DNA of 43,450 bases from Pseudomonadota bacterium (lineage in GTDB: Bacteria; Pseudomonadota; Gammaproteobacteria; Burkholderiales; Burkholderiaceae_E), in the NCBI GenBank assembly GCA_029779755.1, contig JAKOZZ010000061.1:1-43450 (forward strand), in the 5' to 3' direction. The translations under genes and the position numbers were made by a program. Positions 26,761 to 34,634 of this stretch are shown here, in pieces; positions within the stretch are counted from its first letter, which is position 1; each line of letters starts with the position of its first letter. Under the pieces are notes generated by a model that had not been told where the DNA came from, made no database searches, and saw only the letters and a list, made by a program, of their open reading frames with translations.

Positions 26761-28398
26761 ATGCAGGACACAAAAGACCGGACCGCGGGCGCTGCCGCCC
26801 CAGAGACCGGCGCGTTCGACATGATCATCGTCGGCGCCGGCTTCGCCGGCATGTACATGCTGCACCGTGCGCGCGGCCTGGGCCTGAAGGCCCGTGTGTT
26901 CGAGGCCGGCACCGACGTCGGCGGCACCTGGTACTGGAACCGCTATCCCGGCGCGCGCTGCGACGTCGAGAGCCTCGAGTACTCGTACTCGTTCTCGGAG
27001 GAACTGCAGCAGCAGTGGAAGTGGACCGAGCGGTTCGCACCGCAGCCCGAGATCCTGAAATACGCGCAGCACGTGGCCGACCGCTTCGACCTGCGCCGGG
27101 ACATCGTGTTCAACACGCGTGTGATCGCGTCGCACTACGACGAGGACGCCGCCCGCTGGACCGTGCGCACCGACACCGGCGCCGTCGTCACCGGCCAGTT
27201 CGTCGTGATGGCCACCGGCTGCCTGTCGTCGACGAACCTGCCCGACTTCAAGGGCCTCGGTTCGTTCAAGGGGCGCACGTACCACACCGGCCAGTGGCCG
27301 CACGAGGAGGTGCGCTTCGACGGCCTGCGGGTGGGCGTGATCGGCACCGGCTCGTCCGCGATCCAGAGCATTCCGATCATCGCCGGCCAGGCGAAGGAGG
27401 TGTTCGTCTTCCAGCGCACGCCCAACTACTCGATCCCGGCGCACAACGCGCCGCTCGACCCGGCCTACGAGGCGCAGATCAAGGCCGACTACGCCGGCTT
27501 CCGTGCGCGCAACCGCCGCATGATGCCGGGGTTCGGCTCGAACAATCCGCGCAACGAGAAGTCCGTGTTCGAGGCCGGCGAGGAGGAGCGCCGGGCAGCC
27601 TTCGAGGCCCGCTGGAACCGCGGCGGTCTGGGCTTCCAGGGGGCGTTCGGCGACCTGATGCTGAACGACGAGGCCAACCAGATCGCCGCCGAGTTCGTGC
27701 GCGGCAAGATCCGCGAGATCGTGAAGGACCAGGCCCTGGCCGAGAAGCTGGCGCCGCGGCAGGCGATCGGCTGCAAGCGCATCTGCGTGGACACCGGCTA
27801 CTACGACACGTTCAACCGGCCGCACGTGCACTTGGTCGACATCAGCCAGGCGCCGATCGAGGAGATCACGCCCACCGGGCTGCGCACCGGGGGCATGGAC
27901 TACGCGCTGGATGCCATCGTGTTCGCCACCGGCTTCGACGCGATGACCGGCACGCTGCTGAAGATGGACATCCGCGGCCGCAACGGCCTGACCCTGCGAG
28001 AGAAGTGGAGCGCCGGACCCCGCACCTACCTGGGGCTGGGCGTGGTGGGCTTTCCGAATCTGTTCATCGTGACGGGGCCGGGCAGCCCGTCGGTGCTCAC
28101 CAACATGATCGTGTCGATCGAGCAGCACGTCGACTGGATCTCCGACTGCGTGCAGTACCTGCGCGACCACGGCAAGCGGTCGATCGAGGCGACCGAGCCT
28201 GCCGAGATCTCCTGGGTGGGCCACGTGAACGCGGTGGCCGACGCGACCATCTACCCCACCTGCAACTCGTGGTATCTCGGGGCCAACGTGCCCGGCAAGA
28301 CCCGCGTGTTCATGCCGCTGATCGGGTTCCCGGCGTATGCGGACAAGTGCGAGGAGGTGAAGGCGCGCGGCTACGAGGGGTTCGCACTGGGCGCCTGA
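26761..28398 (+). CDS. Baeyer-Villiger monooxygenase (flavin-containing, type I)
   Basis: This 545-residue enzyme inserts an oxygen atom next to a ketone carbonyl, using FAD and NADPH. It has the first Rossmann motif IIVGAGFAGMY (22-32), the GGTWYWNRYPGARCD stretch, the Baeyer-Villiger fingerprint FKGRTYHTGQWP (169-180, fits FxGxxxHTxxWP), and a second Rossmann motif VGVIGTGSSA (191-200). The C-terminal ATGFDAMTG is also typical. It is close in type to cyclohexanone and phenylacetone monooxygenases. The ATG at 26761 is preceded by ggagtgag; a GTG at 26752 is possible. It converges on the MDR oxidoreductase gene with only 4 bp between the stop codons. Substrate not predictable. Confidence 0.93.
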   Translation: MQDTKDRTAGAAAPETGAFDMIIVGAGFAGMYMLHRARGLGLKARVFEAGTDVGGTWYWNRYPGARCDVESLEYSYSFSEELQQQWKWTERFAPQPEILKYAQHVADRFDLRRDIVFNTRVIASHYDEDAARWTVRTDTGAVVTGQFVVMATGCLSSTNLPDFKGLGSFKGRTYHTGQWPHEEVRFDGLRVGVIGTGSSAIQSIPIIAGQAKEVFVFQRTPNYSIPAHNAPLDPAYEAQIKADYAGFRARNRRMMPGFGSNNPRNEKSVFEAGEEERRAAFEARWNRGGLGFQGAFGDLMLNDEANQIAAEFVRGKIREIVKDQALAEKLAPRQAIGCKRICVDTGYYDTFNRPHVHLVDISQAPIEEITPTGLRTGGMDYALDAIVFATGFDAMTGTLLKMDIRGRNGLTLREKWSAGPRTYLGLGVVGFPNLFIVTGPGSPSVLTNMIVSIEQHVDWISDCVQYLRDHGKRSIEATEPAEISWVGHVNAVADATIYPTCNSWYLGANVPGKTRVFMPLIGFPAYADKCEEVKARGYEGFALGA

Positions 28399-28402
28399 CG
28401 CC

Positions 28403-29443
28403 TCAGCGCAGATGCACCAGCCGGCGGCCGAAGTTGTCGCCGGTGAACAGGCCGATGAAGGCCTGCGGCAGGTGCTCGAAGCCTTCCACCACGTCTTCCC
28501 GGTACTTCAGGCGGCCGGCGCGGATCCATCCGGTGAGGTCGGCCCAGGCCTGCGGGTACTGGCGCACGTGGTCGAAGGCGACCAGCCCGCGCATCGTCAG
28601 CCGCTGCCCGATGAAGGCCCGGGTGTTGCGCAGCCCCGGGGCCTGCTCGGCCGGGCGGTTGTAGTCGGCCATCTGCCCGCACACGACGATGCGCCCGCCG
28701 CGTTTCATCAGCGGCAGCACGCTATCGATCATCGCGTTGCCCACGTTGTCGAAGAGCACGTCGACGCCTTCGGGGCAGGCCGCCGCCACCGCCGCGGTCA
28801 TGTCGGACACCGCGCGATGGTCGATCGCGCCGGCGAAGCCCAGGGTGCCGGTCAGCCAGGCGCACTTGGCCGGGCCGCCGGCGACGCCGACCACACGGGC
28901 GCCGCGGATCATCGCGATCTGACCCGCCGCCGAGCCGACGGCGCCCGCGGCCGATGTGACCAGCACCGTCTCGCCCGGCTGGGGCGCGCCGATGTCGAGC
29001 ATGCCGAAGTACGCGGTGAGCCCGGGGATGCCCAGCACGCCGATCGCCGTCGACGGCGACAGCCCGTTGTCGGGCACGACGCGGATGCCGCGGCCATCGG
29101 ACGCCGCCCACTCCTGCCACCCGAACGCGGCGGCGACCCAGTCGCCCGCCTTGAACTTCGGATGCTCGGACGCTTCGACCGTGCCCACCGTGGCGGCCTG
29201 GATCACCTCGCCCAGCGCGAGCGGCTGCGCATACGTCTCGCGGTCGCCCAGCCGGCCGCGCGTGCCCGGGTCGACCGACACGAAGCGGTTGCGCACCAGC
29301 AGGCCGCCGGCGGGCAGCGTCGGCAGCGGCACGGATTCCAGGCGGAAATCGTCGACCTGCGGCAGGCCGTCGGGGCGGCGCGCGAGCACGAAGCGGCGAT
29401 GCATGCCGGTGGTGGCGGTGCCGGAACCGGTCGCGGCGCTCAC
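28403..29443 (-). CDS. NADPH-dependent MDR oxidoreductase (CurA/PTGR-like)
   Basis: This 346-residue reductase belongs to the zinc-free leukotriene-B4-dehydrogenase-like branch of the medium-chain family, which reduces the double bond of enones. Visible parts are VRNRFVSVDPGTRGRL, the Rossmann segment VLVTSAAGAVGSAAGQIA, VDVLFDNVG and the late GLFTGDNFGRRLV. The GTG at 29443 overlaps the stop of the upstream acyl-CoA-dehydrogenase-like gene (GTGA), showing translational coupling; an ATG at 29404 is the alternative. Together with that gene and the convergent monooxygenase it may form one degradation module for cyclic or unsaturated ketones; this is inference. Confidence 0.9.
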   Translation of the reverse strand: MSAATGSGTATTGMHRRFVLARRPDGLPQVDDFRLESVPLPTLPAGGLLVRNRFVSVDPGTRGRLGDRETYAQPLALGEVIQAATVGTVEASEHPKFKAGDWVAAAFGWQEWAASDGRGIRVVPDNGLSPSTAIGVLGIPGLTAYFGMLDIGAPQPGETVLVTSAAGAVGSAAGQIAMIRGARVVGVAGGPAKCAWLTGTLGFAGAIDHRAVSDMTAAVAAACPEGVDVLFDNVGNAMIDSVLPLMKRGGRIVVCGQMADYNRPAEQAPGLRNTRAFIGQRLTMRGLVAFDHVRQYPQAWADLTGWIRAGRLKYREDVVEGFEHLPQAFIGLFTGDNFGRRLVHLR

Positions 29444-30588
29444 AGCATGCTCGCGTCGGTCGGCAGGCCCATCAGCACGCGTCCGGCGAGCTCCCAGCTG
29501 GGCGGGGCGATCATCATGTGCTGGGTGGCCGCGTAGGCGTCGCGGAAGCGCCGCTGCAGCGGATGCGAGGAGAACAGCACGGTGCCGCCGCCGAGTTCGT
29601 ACATGCTGCGCACCACGTCGGCGGCACTGCGCGTCGCATGGGTGGCCGCCAGGCGGAGCGCGGCGCGGTCTTCCACCGCCATCGCGTCGCCGCGCTGCGC
29701 CTTGTGCCAGGCGTCGCCGATCGCCTCGTAGTAGAAGGCGCGTGCCGAACGCAGCACGGCCTCGGCCTGCGCGAGCTGGGCCTGCGCACCGGCGCGTTCG
29801 GCCAGCGTGCGCTTCGAGCCCTGCGGCTTCTTGCCGCCGGCCAGCTCGACGAGGTCGGTGACCGCCGCGCGCGCATTGCCCAGCGCCACCGCGGCGATGC
29901 CCATCGCCAGCAGGCCGAAGGCCGGAAATGCGTACAGCGGCCCCGTCTCGCGCGGCTTGTCGGTGACCAGCGAATAGCTGAAGCCCTTGGGCACGCGGAT
30001 GTCGCGCACCTCCATGTCGCCGCTGCCGGTGCCGTTCAGGCCGGCCACGTGCCAGGTGTCGATCAGGGTGGCCTGGTCGGCGGGGAACACCATCATGCGC
30101 GCATCGGGCGCGCCGCTGGGCAGCAGGCGCGGCTTGCCGTCCTCCATCACCACCGAGATGCCCTTCAGCCAGCGGCAGTTGTCGCCGCCGCTGAGCCAGG
30201 GCCAGCGCCCGCTGAGCCGGTAGGCGTCGCCCTCGTCGACGGCGCGGCCGTTCGGCGTGTTCGAGCCGCAGGTCATCACCATCGGATCGCCGTAGATCGC
30301 ACGGGCCGCCTCGGGCTCGAGATAGGCGCCGGACATGCCGGAGGTGGCGCCGATCATCACGTTCCAGCCGGCGGAGGCGTCGGCCTCGCCGACCGCCTCG
30401 ATCGTGCCCATGATCGCCGCCGGATCGAGCTCCAGGCCGCCCACGCTGCGCGGCACGGCCATGCGGAAGAAGCCCGAGCGCGCGAACGTCTGCGCGAGGT
30501 CCGCCGGCAGCCGGCGGGCGTGTTCGATCTCGTCGGCGCGGCGGCGCACTTCGGGGTGCAGCGACCGCGCGGCTGCGACGGTGTCCAT
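29440..30588 (-). CDS. Acyl-CoA-dehydrogenase-like flavoprotein (possible flavin monooxygenase component)
   Basis: This 382-residue protein has the acyl-CoA dehydrogenase fold (N-terminal helices, beta domain with [15 protein letters not shown]-terminal helical bundle with [21 protein letters not shown]). That C-terminal pattern, and the lack of the catalytic Glu segment of true acyl-CoA dehydrogenases, is typical of flavin-dependent monooxygenase oxygenase components (HsaA/HpaB-like class D) and related hydroxylases. Those need a separate flavin reductase, which is not in the window. The start ATG at 30588 has a good aggaga ribosome-binding site. It is cotranscribed with the MDR oxidoreductase (4-bp overlap). 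Confidence 0.85.
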   Translation of the reverse strand: MDTVAAARSLHPEVRRRADEIEHARRLPADLAQTFARSGFFRMAVPRSVGGLELDPAAIMGTIEAVGEADASAGWNVMIGATSGMSGAYLEPEAARAIYGDPMVMTCGSNTPNGRAVDEGDAYRLSGRWPWLSGGDNCRWLKGISVVMEDGKPRLLPSGAPDARMMVFPADQATLIDTWHVAGLNGTGSGDMEVRDIRVPKGFSYSLVTDKPRETGPLYAFPAFGLLAMGIAAVALGNARAAVTDLVELAGGKKPQGSKRTLAERAGAQAQLAQAEAVLRSARAFYYEAIGDAWHKAQRGDAMAVEDRAALRLAATHATRSAADVVRSMYELGGGTVLFSSHPLQRRFRDAYAATQHMMIAPPSWELAGRVLMGLPTDASML

Positions 30589-30699
30589 GGCGTCTCCTGG
30601 TGGGGCGGGGGATCGATGCGACGACAGGCGAGGGCGCATGCCGGGCGCCGGTGCCCGTGCCGGACGGCCCGGACAACTGTAGCCCACTCGCCCGCGGGC

Positions 30700-30715
30700 G
30701 ACATTCCGGATTGTC
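30700..30715. promoter_or_regulatory. 16-bp near-palindrome between divergent genes
   Basis: GACATTCCGGATTGTC is self-complementary in seven of eight base pairs and lies between the divergent acyl-CoA-dehydrogenase-like and cyanophycinase genes. It is a possible operator; no regulator gene is adjacent. Confidence 0.3.
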
Positions 30716-30754
30716 CCGGTCCTCCGATCGGGCGGGCGGCACGTTGAACGGACC

Positions 30755-31921
30755 ATGCCCCCACCCAACCGAGATCAAGCCGTGCCCGGCGGCGACGCCG
30801 CGGACACGGGTTCGCATGGCCTGGCGCGACGCACGCTGCTGCGCAGTGCGTTCGCCGCGTCCGCCGTCGCCGCACTGAGCGCCCCTGTCGGGCGTGCCCG
30901 CGGACAGGCATCGCCCGTGACCGCCGCTGCGCCCGCGCGGGCGGCCGCCCCGACGTCACCGCAGGCGGGCACGCCCACGCCGCCGCGGCCCAACCCCGCG
31001 CCCGTGAAGGGCGGCGCGGCGCCGGGCGGTGCCGCATCGTCCGGTCAGCCCCCGCTGGCGCGGCGCCTCGGCCGGCTGGTGGTGATCGGCGGCAACGAGG
31101 ACCGCCTGCAGGATCGCGTGATCCTGCGCCGCTTCGTCGCGATGTGCGGCGGGCCCGATGCCCGCATCGCCCTGATCACGGCGGCGAGCGAGGATCCCCA
31201 GGGCGCGTGGCGCGGCTACGCGCCGGTGTTCGAGGCCATCGGCGCACGCGCGGTGTCGCTGCTGCCGATGTTCGATCGCGCGGCGGCCGAAGACCCTGCG
31301 GTGGTCAGCCGGATCCTCGCCTGCGACGGCCTGTTCATCAGCGGCGGCGACCAGAACCGCCTGATGGAGATCCTGTGGGAGAGCGCGGCGGCGCGTGCGA
31401 TCCACATCGCCTTCCACCTGAACGGCTGCTGCATCGGCGGCACCAGTGCGGGCGCTGCGGTCATGTCGCGGCACATGCTCGCGCAAGGACAGGCGGTGTC
31501 GCTGCCGCAGAAGGACGTGGTCAGCACCGACATCGGTCTGGGTCTGCTGTCGAAGGCGATCATCGACCAGCACTTCTCGGAACGCCGGCGGCTGGGACGG
31601 CTGCTGTCGGCGATGGCGCAGCGCCCGGACCTGATCGGCGTGGGCATCGACGAGGACACCGCCCTGGTGATCGAACGCGGGCAGGCGGTCGAGGTGCTGG
31701 GGCAGGGCACGGTGACGATCGTGGACGGACGCCGCATGCAGTCGAACCTCGAGGACATCGAGTCCGATGCCCATCTCGAGCTGATCGGGGTGCAGCTGCA
31801 TCTGCTGCCTGCGGGCCACCGCTATGCCGTGGGGCCGGCCCTGCGGGGCGTGCGCCGTCTGCCGGCGGCGCTGGCCGAAGCGGTGGGCATGCTGGTCGAG
31901 CCCGGTCCGCTGCGCGGATGA
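30755..31921 (+). CDS. Exported cyanophycinase (peptidase S51)
   Basis: This 388-residue serine exopeptidase is predicted to split dipeptides of aspartate and arginine from cyanophycin. The catalytic domain is at about 105-385, with VVIGGNEDR, FISGGDQNRL and the nucleophile motif GGTSAGAAVM (Ser231). The region from 20 to 50 looks like a Tat-type signal (twin Arg25-Arg26, then an alanine-rich core and RARGQA). An Ala/Pro-rich linker of about 50 residues follows. Export suggests a CphE-like enzyme that uses external cyanophycin, unlike cytoplasmic CphB. No cyanophycin synthetase gene is in the window. The ATG at 30755 leaves 20 residues before the twin arginines. Confidence 0.87.
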   Translation: MPPPNRDQAVPGGDAADTGSHGLARRTLLRSAFAASAVAALSAPVGRARGQASPVTAAAPARAAAPTSPQAGTPTPPRPNPAPVKGGAAPGGAASSGQPPLARRLGRLVVIGGNEDRLQDRVILRRFVAMCGGPDARIALITAASEDPQGAWRGYAPVFEAIGARAVSLLPMFDRAAAEDPAVVSRILACDGLFISGGDQNRLMEILWESAAARAIHIAFHLNGCCIGGTSAGAAVMSRHMLAQGQAVSLPQKDVVSTDIGLGLLSKAIIDQHFSERRRLGRLLSAMAQRPDLIGVGIDEDTALVIERGQAVEVLGQGTVTIVDGRRMQSNLEDIESDAHLELIGVQLHLLPAGHRYAVGPALRGVRRLPAALAEAVGMLVEPGPLRG

Positions 31922-31982
31922 TGCGGCGGCGATGGGCACACGCTGCCGGGGCCGGGCGCGCAGGCGGCGCGGGTGGTGCGGC

Positions 31983-32372
31983 TCAGGGAATCTGTTCGGT
32001 GAACTGCCCGGGCGACACCACCTTGATCACGCCCGCCCACAGGCAGTTCAGCGTGCAGTTGTTGTCCAGCGCGGGGGTGCCGGCCATGATCACCGTCGTG
32101 TCCACCGGAATCCAGGGAGCCGGCGTCGCGGGCACGCAGGGCATCGGGGTGAACACCCCCAGCGCGGCACTGGTGGCGGCGATGACCGTGGGATTGCTCG
32201 GGGACGCGCACATGCCGAACGGCTGGATGTTCTTGCCCGGCACGTGATCCATGATGTTGGCCGCCGGCTGGTTGCTGGTCATCACCTTGTTGAGCGGCGG
32301 CACCACGAGGGTGCTGGGCGCGGCGCCGAACGAGCACTGGAGCATGGCGCCGTTGCAGACGTGCTGGGGCAT
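31983..32372 (-). CDS. PAAR-like spike protein (DUF4280 type)
   Basis: This 129-residue protein begins MPQHVCNGAMLQCSFG and has the cysteine/glycine/proline pattern of the PAAR-like DUF4280 family (NIQPFGMC, FTPMPCVP, GTPALDNNC). Such proteins sharpen the tip of the type VI secretion tube. An upstream in-frame ATG adds 29 unconserved residues, so I use the ATG at 32372. No VgrG or other type VI gene is in the window. A toxin domain is also absent, so it is a bare spike unit; partners must be elsewhere. Confidence 0.8.
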   Translation of the reverse strand: MPQHVCNGAMLQCSFGAAPSTLVVPPLNKVMTSNQPAANIMDHVPGKNIQPFGMCASPSNPTVIAATSAALGVFTPMPCVPATPAPWIPVDTTVIMAGTPALDNNCTLNCLWAGVIKVVSPGQFTEQIP

Positions 32373-32486
32373 GGCGTGAATCCTTATGCGCGGTTCTTGC
32401 CCGAGTATTCGGGCAGGGGCGGGCAGGGTCAAGACATGCTGAAGTCGTAGCGGCGCCATGCGCTCGGCAGCCGCGGGTCCCTGCGC

Positions 32487-33056
32487 TCAGCAGCCGCTGG
32501 TGTCGGTGTTCAGCAGGTAGCGGCTGTCGGCGGTGCCGTTGTCGACCGTGCCGTCGGGGTTCGCCCCTGCCTGCGCATACGTGACCGCGCAGGTGGCCGG
32601 GTCGGGGGCCGACGTCATCCGGAACACCGTCTGCCAGTGACTGGGCCAGACGACCTCGAATCCGGTGGTGTCCACCGTGCGCTCGATGCCCGGCTGCCCG
32701 GAACCGGCCTCGGGATACGACCACAGCATCGCGACCGACTGCCCGTCGGGAAGCGTCAGCGTGCTGCTCCGGGTGCTTCCGCAGCCTGCCGTCACGCGGC
32801 ATTTCATCGACACCAGATGCGCGGACGTGTGCACCGCCCCGGCCAGGTGCTGCACCGCGTTGACCCGCGCATCGCGCTGGAGGCCGACGAAGCGCGGCAG
32901 CGCGACGGCCGACAGCAGGCCCAGCAGCACGATCACGACGACCAGTTCCACCAGGGTGAAGCCGCGCGCGCGTGTGCGCGCCGCCCGCCGCCGTCGATGC
33001 GGCGTGCGGTGCGAACGCGACGGCGACGCCGTGCCTGCAATGCGGAGTTCATGCAT
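32487..33056 (-). CDS. Type II/IV pseudopilin-like protein
   Basis: From this start the product is 189 residues. A prepilin peptidase site (RARG before FTLVELVVVIVLLG) lies after a basic leader of 32 residues, which is longer than most. The mature Glu5 and hydrophobic helix are present. The soluble part has several Cys (MKCRVTAGCG and the final SGC) suggesting disulfides, and ends with LLNTDTSGC. It resembles minor pilins or MSHA-type pseudopilins. An ATG at 33074 would add 6 residues. No other pilus or secretion gene lies nearby. Confidence 0.82.
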   Translation of the reverse strand: MHELRIAGTASPSRSHRTPHRRRRAARTRARGFTLVELVVVIVLLGLLSAVALPRFVGLQRDARVNAVQHLAGAVHTSAHLVSMKCRVTAGCGSTRSSTLTLPDGQSVAMLWSYPEAGSGQPGIERTVDTTGFEVVWPSHWQTVFRMTSAPDPATCAVTYAQAGANPDGTVDNGTADSRYLLNTDTSGC

Positions 33057-33109
33057 GCACGGGGTTACGGCCATGCGCCCGCGAACTTGAGCGCAGCACC
33101 CGCGCGCCC

Positions 33110-33165
33110 CGGGTCAGCGTTCCCCCCGGTCAGCGCTCCCCCGGAGAGCGCTCCCCCGGTCAGCG
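33110..33165. repeat. 15-16-bp tandem repeats carrying the SDR stop codon
   Basis: Copies of ggtcagcgctccccc occur at 33112, 33128, 33143 and 33158 (third copy ggagag; first spacing 16 bp). The TGA stop of the SDR gene (33162-33160) lies in the last copy. The array fills most of the gap to the pseudopilin gene. Confidence 0.75.
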
Positions 33166-33960
33166 CGGGGCGGAGGCGGCGCGCAGGCTGGGCAGCCCGA
33201 TGCCGGTGGCGTCGAAGCCGCCGTCGACCGCGAGGGTCTGGCCGTTCACGTAGCTGGCGGCATCGCTGCACAGGAACCAGACGCCCGAGGCGATCTCGTC
33301 CTCGGTGCCGTACCGGTTCAGCGGGATCGCGTCGTGGTAGTCGGCCCGGATGTCGGGGGTGTGCACCTGCCTGGCCATCGCGGTGTCGACGGGGCCGGGT
33401 GCGATCGCGTTGACGCGGATGCCGTGGTTGCCGAGTTCGGCCGCCTGCTGCTTGGTGAGGTGGATCAGGCCCGCCTTGCTGGTGCCGTAGGCCACGCGCA
33501 GCAGGCTCGCCCGCAGCCCGGAGATCGACGCGATGTTGACGATGCTGCCGCCACCGCCGCGCAGCATGATGGGCGCGCACGCCTGGGAGCACAGGAACGG
33601 CCCGGTCAGGTTGACGTCGATCACCCGCGCCCATTCCTCGGCCGTGGTCTGCAGCAGCGGCTTGAAGACGGCAACGCCGGCATTGTTGACCAGGGCATCG
33701 ATACGGCCGAAGCGGGCCTCCAGCTGCCGCACGGCGGCGTCGACCTGTGCGGCATCGGCCACGTCGCAGGCGAGGGCGACGGTGCGGTCGGGGGCGGCAA
33801 GCGCCGCCACGGTCGCGTTCAACGCCGGCGCGTCGATGTCGAGCAGACCGACCGACCAGCCTTCGGACAGGAACCGGCGGGCCACGGCGAGGCCGATGCC
33901 GCGGGCGGCGCCGGTGACGAGCGCGACGCGGGACGCGGAATCGGGAGCAGGTGTATTCAT
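33160..33960 (-). CDS. Short-chain dehydrogenase/reductase (classical SDR)
   Basis: This 266-residue oxidoreductase has the cofactor motif VTGAARGIGLA (15-25), the NNAG motif (VNNAGVAVF), the catalytic Ser (SISG region), YGTSK (Tyr-x-x-x-Lys) and the C-terminal LAVDGGF. These are all features of 3-oxoacyl-ACP-reductase-like SDRs. An acidic DIDAP after the second strand suggests NAD preference. Substrate unknown. The start ATG at 33960 has no ribosome-binding site but a perfect TATAAT box six bases upstream, which suggests a leaderless message. It is divergent from the PNPOx-fold gene. The last residues are encoded next to a repeat array. Confidence 0.92.
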   Translation of the reverse strand: MNTPAPDSASRVALVTGAARGIGLAVARRFLSEGWSVGLLDIDAPALNATVAALAAPDRTVALACDVADAAQVDAAVRQLEARFGRIDALVNNAGVAVFKPLLQTTAEEWARVIDVNLTGPFLCSQACAPIMLRGGGGSIVNIASISGLRASLLRVAYGTSKAGLIHLTKQQAAELGNHGIRVNAIAPGPVDTAMARQVHTPDIRADYHDAIPLNRYGTEDEIASGVWFLCSDAASYVNGQTLAVDGGFDATGIGLPSLRAASAPR

Positions 33961-33966
33961 GGCCGG

Positions 33967-33972
33967 ATTATA
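33967..33972 (-). promoter_or_regulatory. TATAAT -10 box directly upstream of the SDR start
   Basis: On the minus strand TATAAT ends six bases before the ATG, so transcription starting about seven bases downstream would begin on the start codon. No -35 consensus at 16-18 bp is obvious. Confidence 0.5.
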
Positions 33973-34025
33973 GGGAGGCGCGTACGGTCACCCGGCCGCC
34001 AGCATCTTTTTGTACATTATGGGCG

Positions 34026-34634
34026 ATGTCCGAACCGCGCATGCCCGCTCTCCTGTCGCCGGCCCACGTTGCCCTGATCGCCAAGGGTGTGTCGGTGATC
34101 GCCGCGTCCCACGATCTCGCCAACCGTCCGAGCATCATGCGGGCCGTCGGCAGCTCGATCACCGCCGACGGACGCTCGATCACCGTGTTCCTGTCCCGCC
34201 CGCAGGCGCGTCAGCTGCTGGCCGACGTGGCCACCACCGGGCGGATCGCGGTCGTGTTCAGCGAGCCGAGCTCGCATCGCAGCGTGCAGGTGAAGGGCGT
34301 GCAGGCGTCGATCCGGGAAGGCGGGCCGGAGGACCTGCCGGTGCTGCACCGCTACCTGAAGTCGATGGAGCGCGAACTCGCGCAGATCGCGTTCGGGCCG
34401 GAATTCGCGCGCACGATGCTGTCGCACCGCGTGGAGGATCTGGTTGCCGTCACCTTCGAGCCGGTGGCGGCATTCGACCAGACACCCGGACCCAAGGCCG
34501 GCACGGCCCTGCCTTCGACGCCTCCCGGCGATTCGACGCCTCCCGGCGAGACGCCCCCTCAGCCTGCCGCGACGACAGCGCCCTCCGCGCCCGCTGCGCC
34601 CGGCCGAAGGATCCTCCGACCGGGCCGCGCATGA
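34026..34634 (+). CDS. Pyridoxamine-phosphate-oxidase-fold protein
   Basis: This 202-residue protein seems to have a split-barrel flavin-binding-like domain (about 10-150). Visible segments are GVSVIAASHDLANRPSIM, ITVFLSRPQARQLL and IAVVFSEPSSHRSVQVKG. The family binds FMN, F420 or haem, or has lost the cofactor; I cannot tell which. After about 160 it is a Pro/Ala/Thr-rich tail with a doubled STPPG from two perfect 18-bp repeats. It starts at the ATG at 34026 with no clear ribosome-binding site, and a TACATT box ends eight bases upstream. The stop overlaps the next start (ATGA), so it is coupled to the GAF protein. A role in sensing or binding a small molecule is guessed. Confidence 0.72.
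   Translation: MSEPRMPALLSPAHVALIAKGVSVIAASHDLANRPSIMRAVGSSITADGRSITVFLSRPQARQLLADVATTGRIAVVFSEPSSHRSVQVKGVQASIREGGPEDLPVLHRYLKSMERELAQIAFGPEFARTMLSHRVEDLVAVTFEPVAAFDQTPGPKAGTALPSTPPGDSTPPGETPPQPAATTAPSAPAAPGRRILRPGRA
34514..34549 (+). repeat. Two perfect 18-bp tandem repeats near a gene 3' end
   Basis: Two identical copies of ttcgacgcctcccggcga stand head to tail and encode the Pro/Ser/Thr-rich tail of the PNPOx-fold protein. The period keeps the frame. Confidence 0.85.

Noticed and set aside
28403-30817. 804-codon frame suggesting a fusion of two oxidoreductases
   Set aside because: Only the last 346 codons match the MDR family. The earlier part is the wrong frame of the acyl-CoA-dehydrogenase-like gene.
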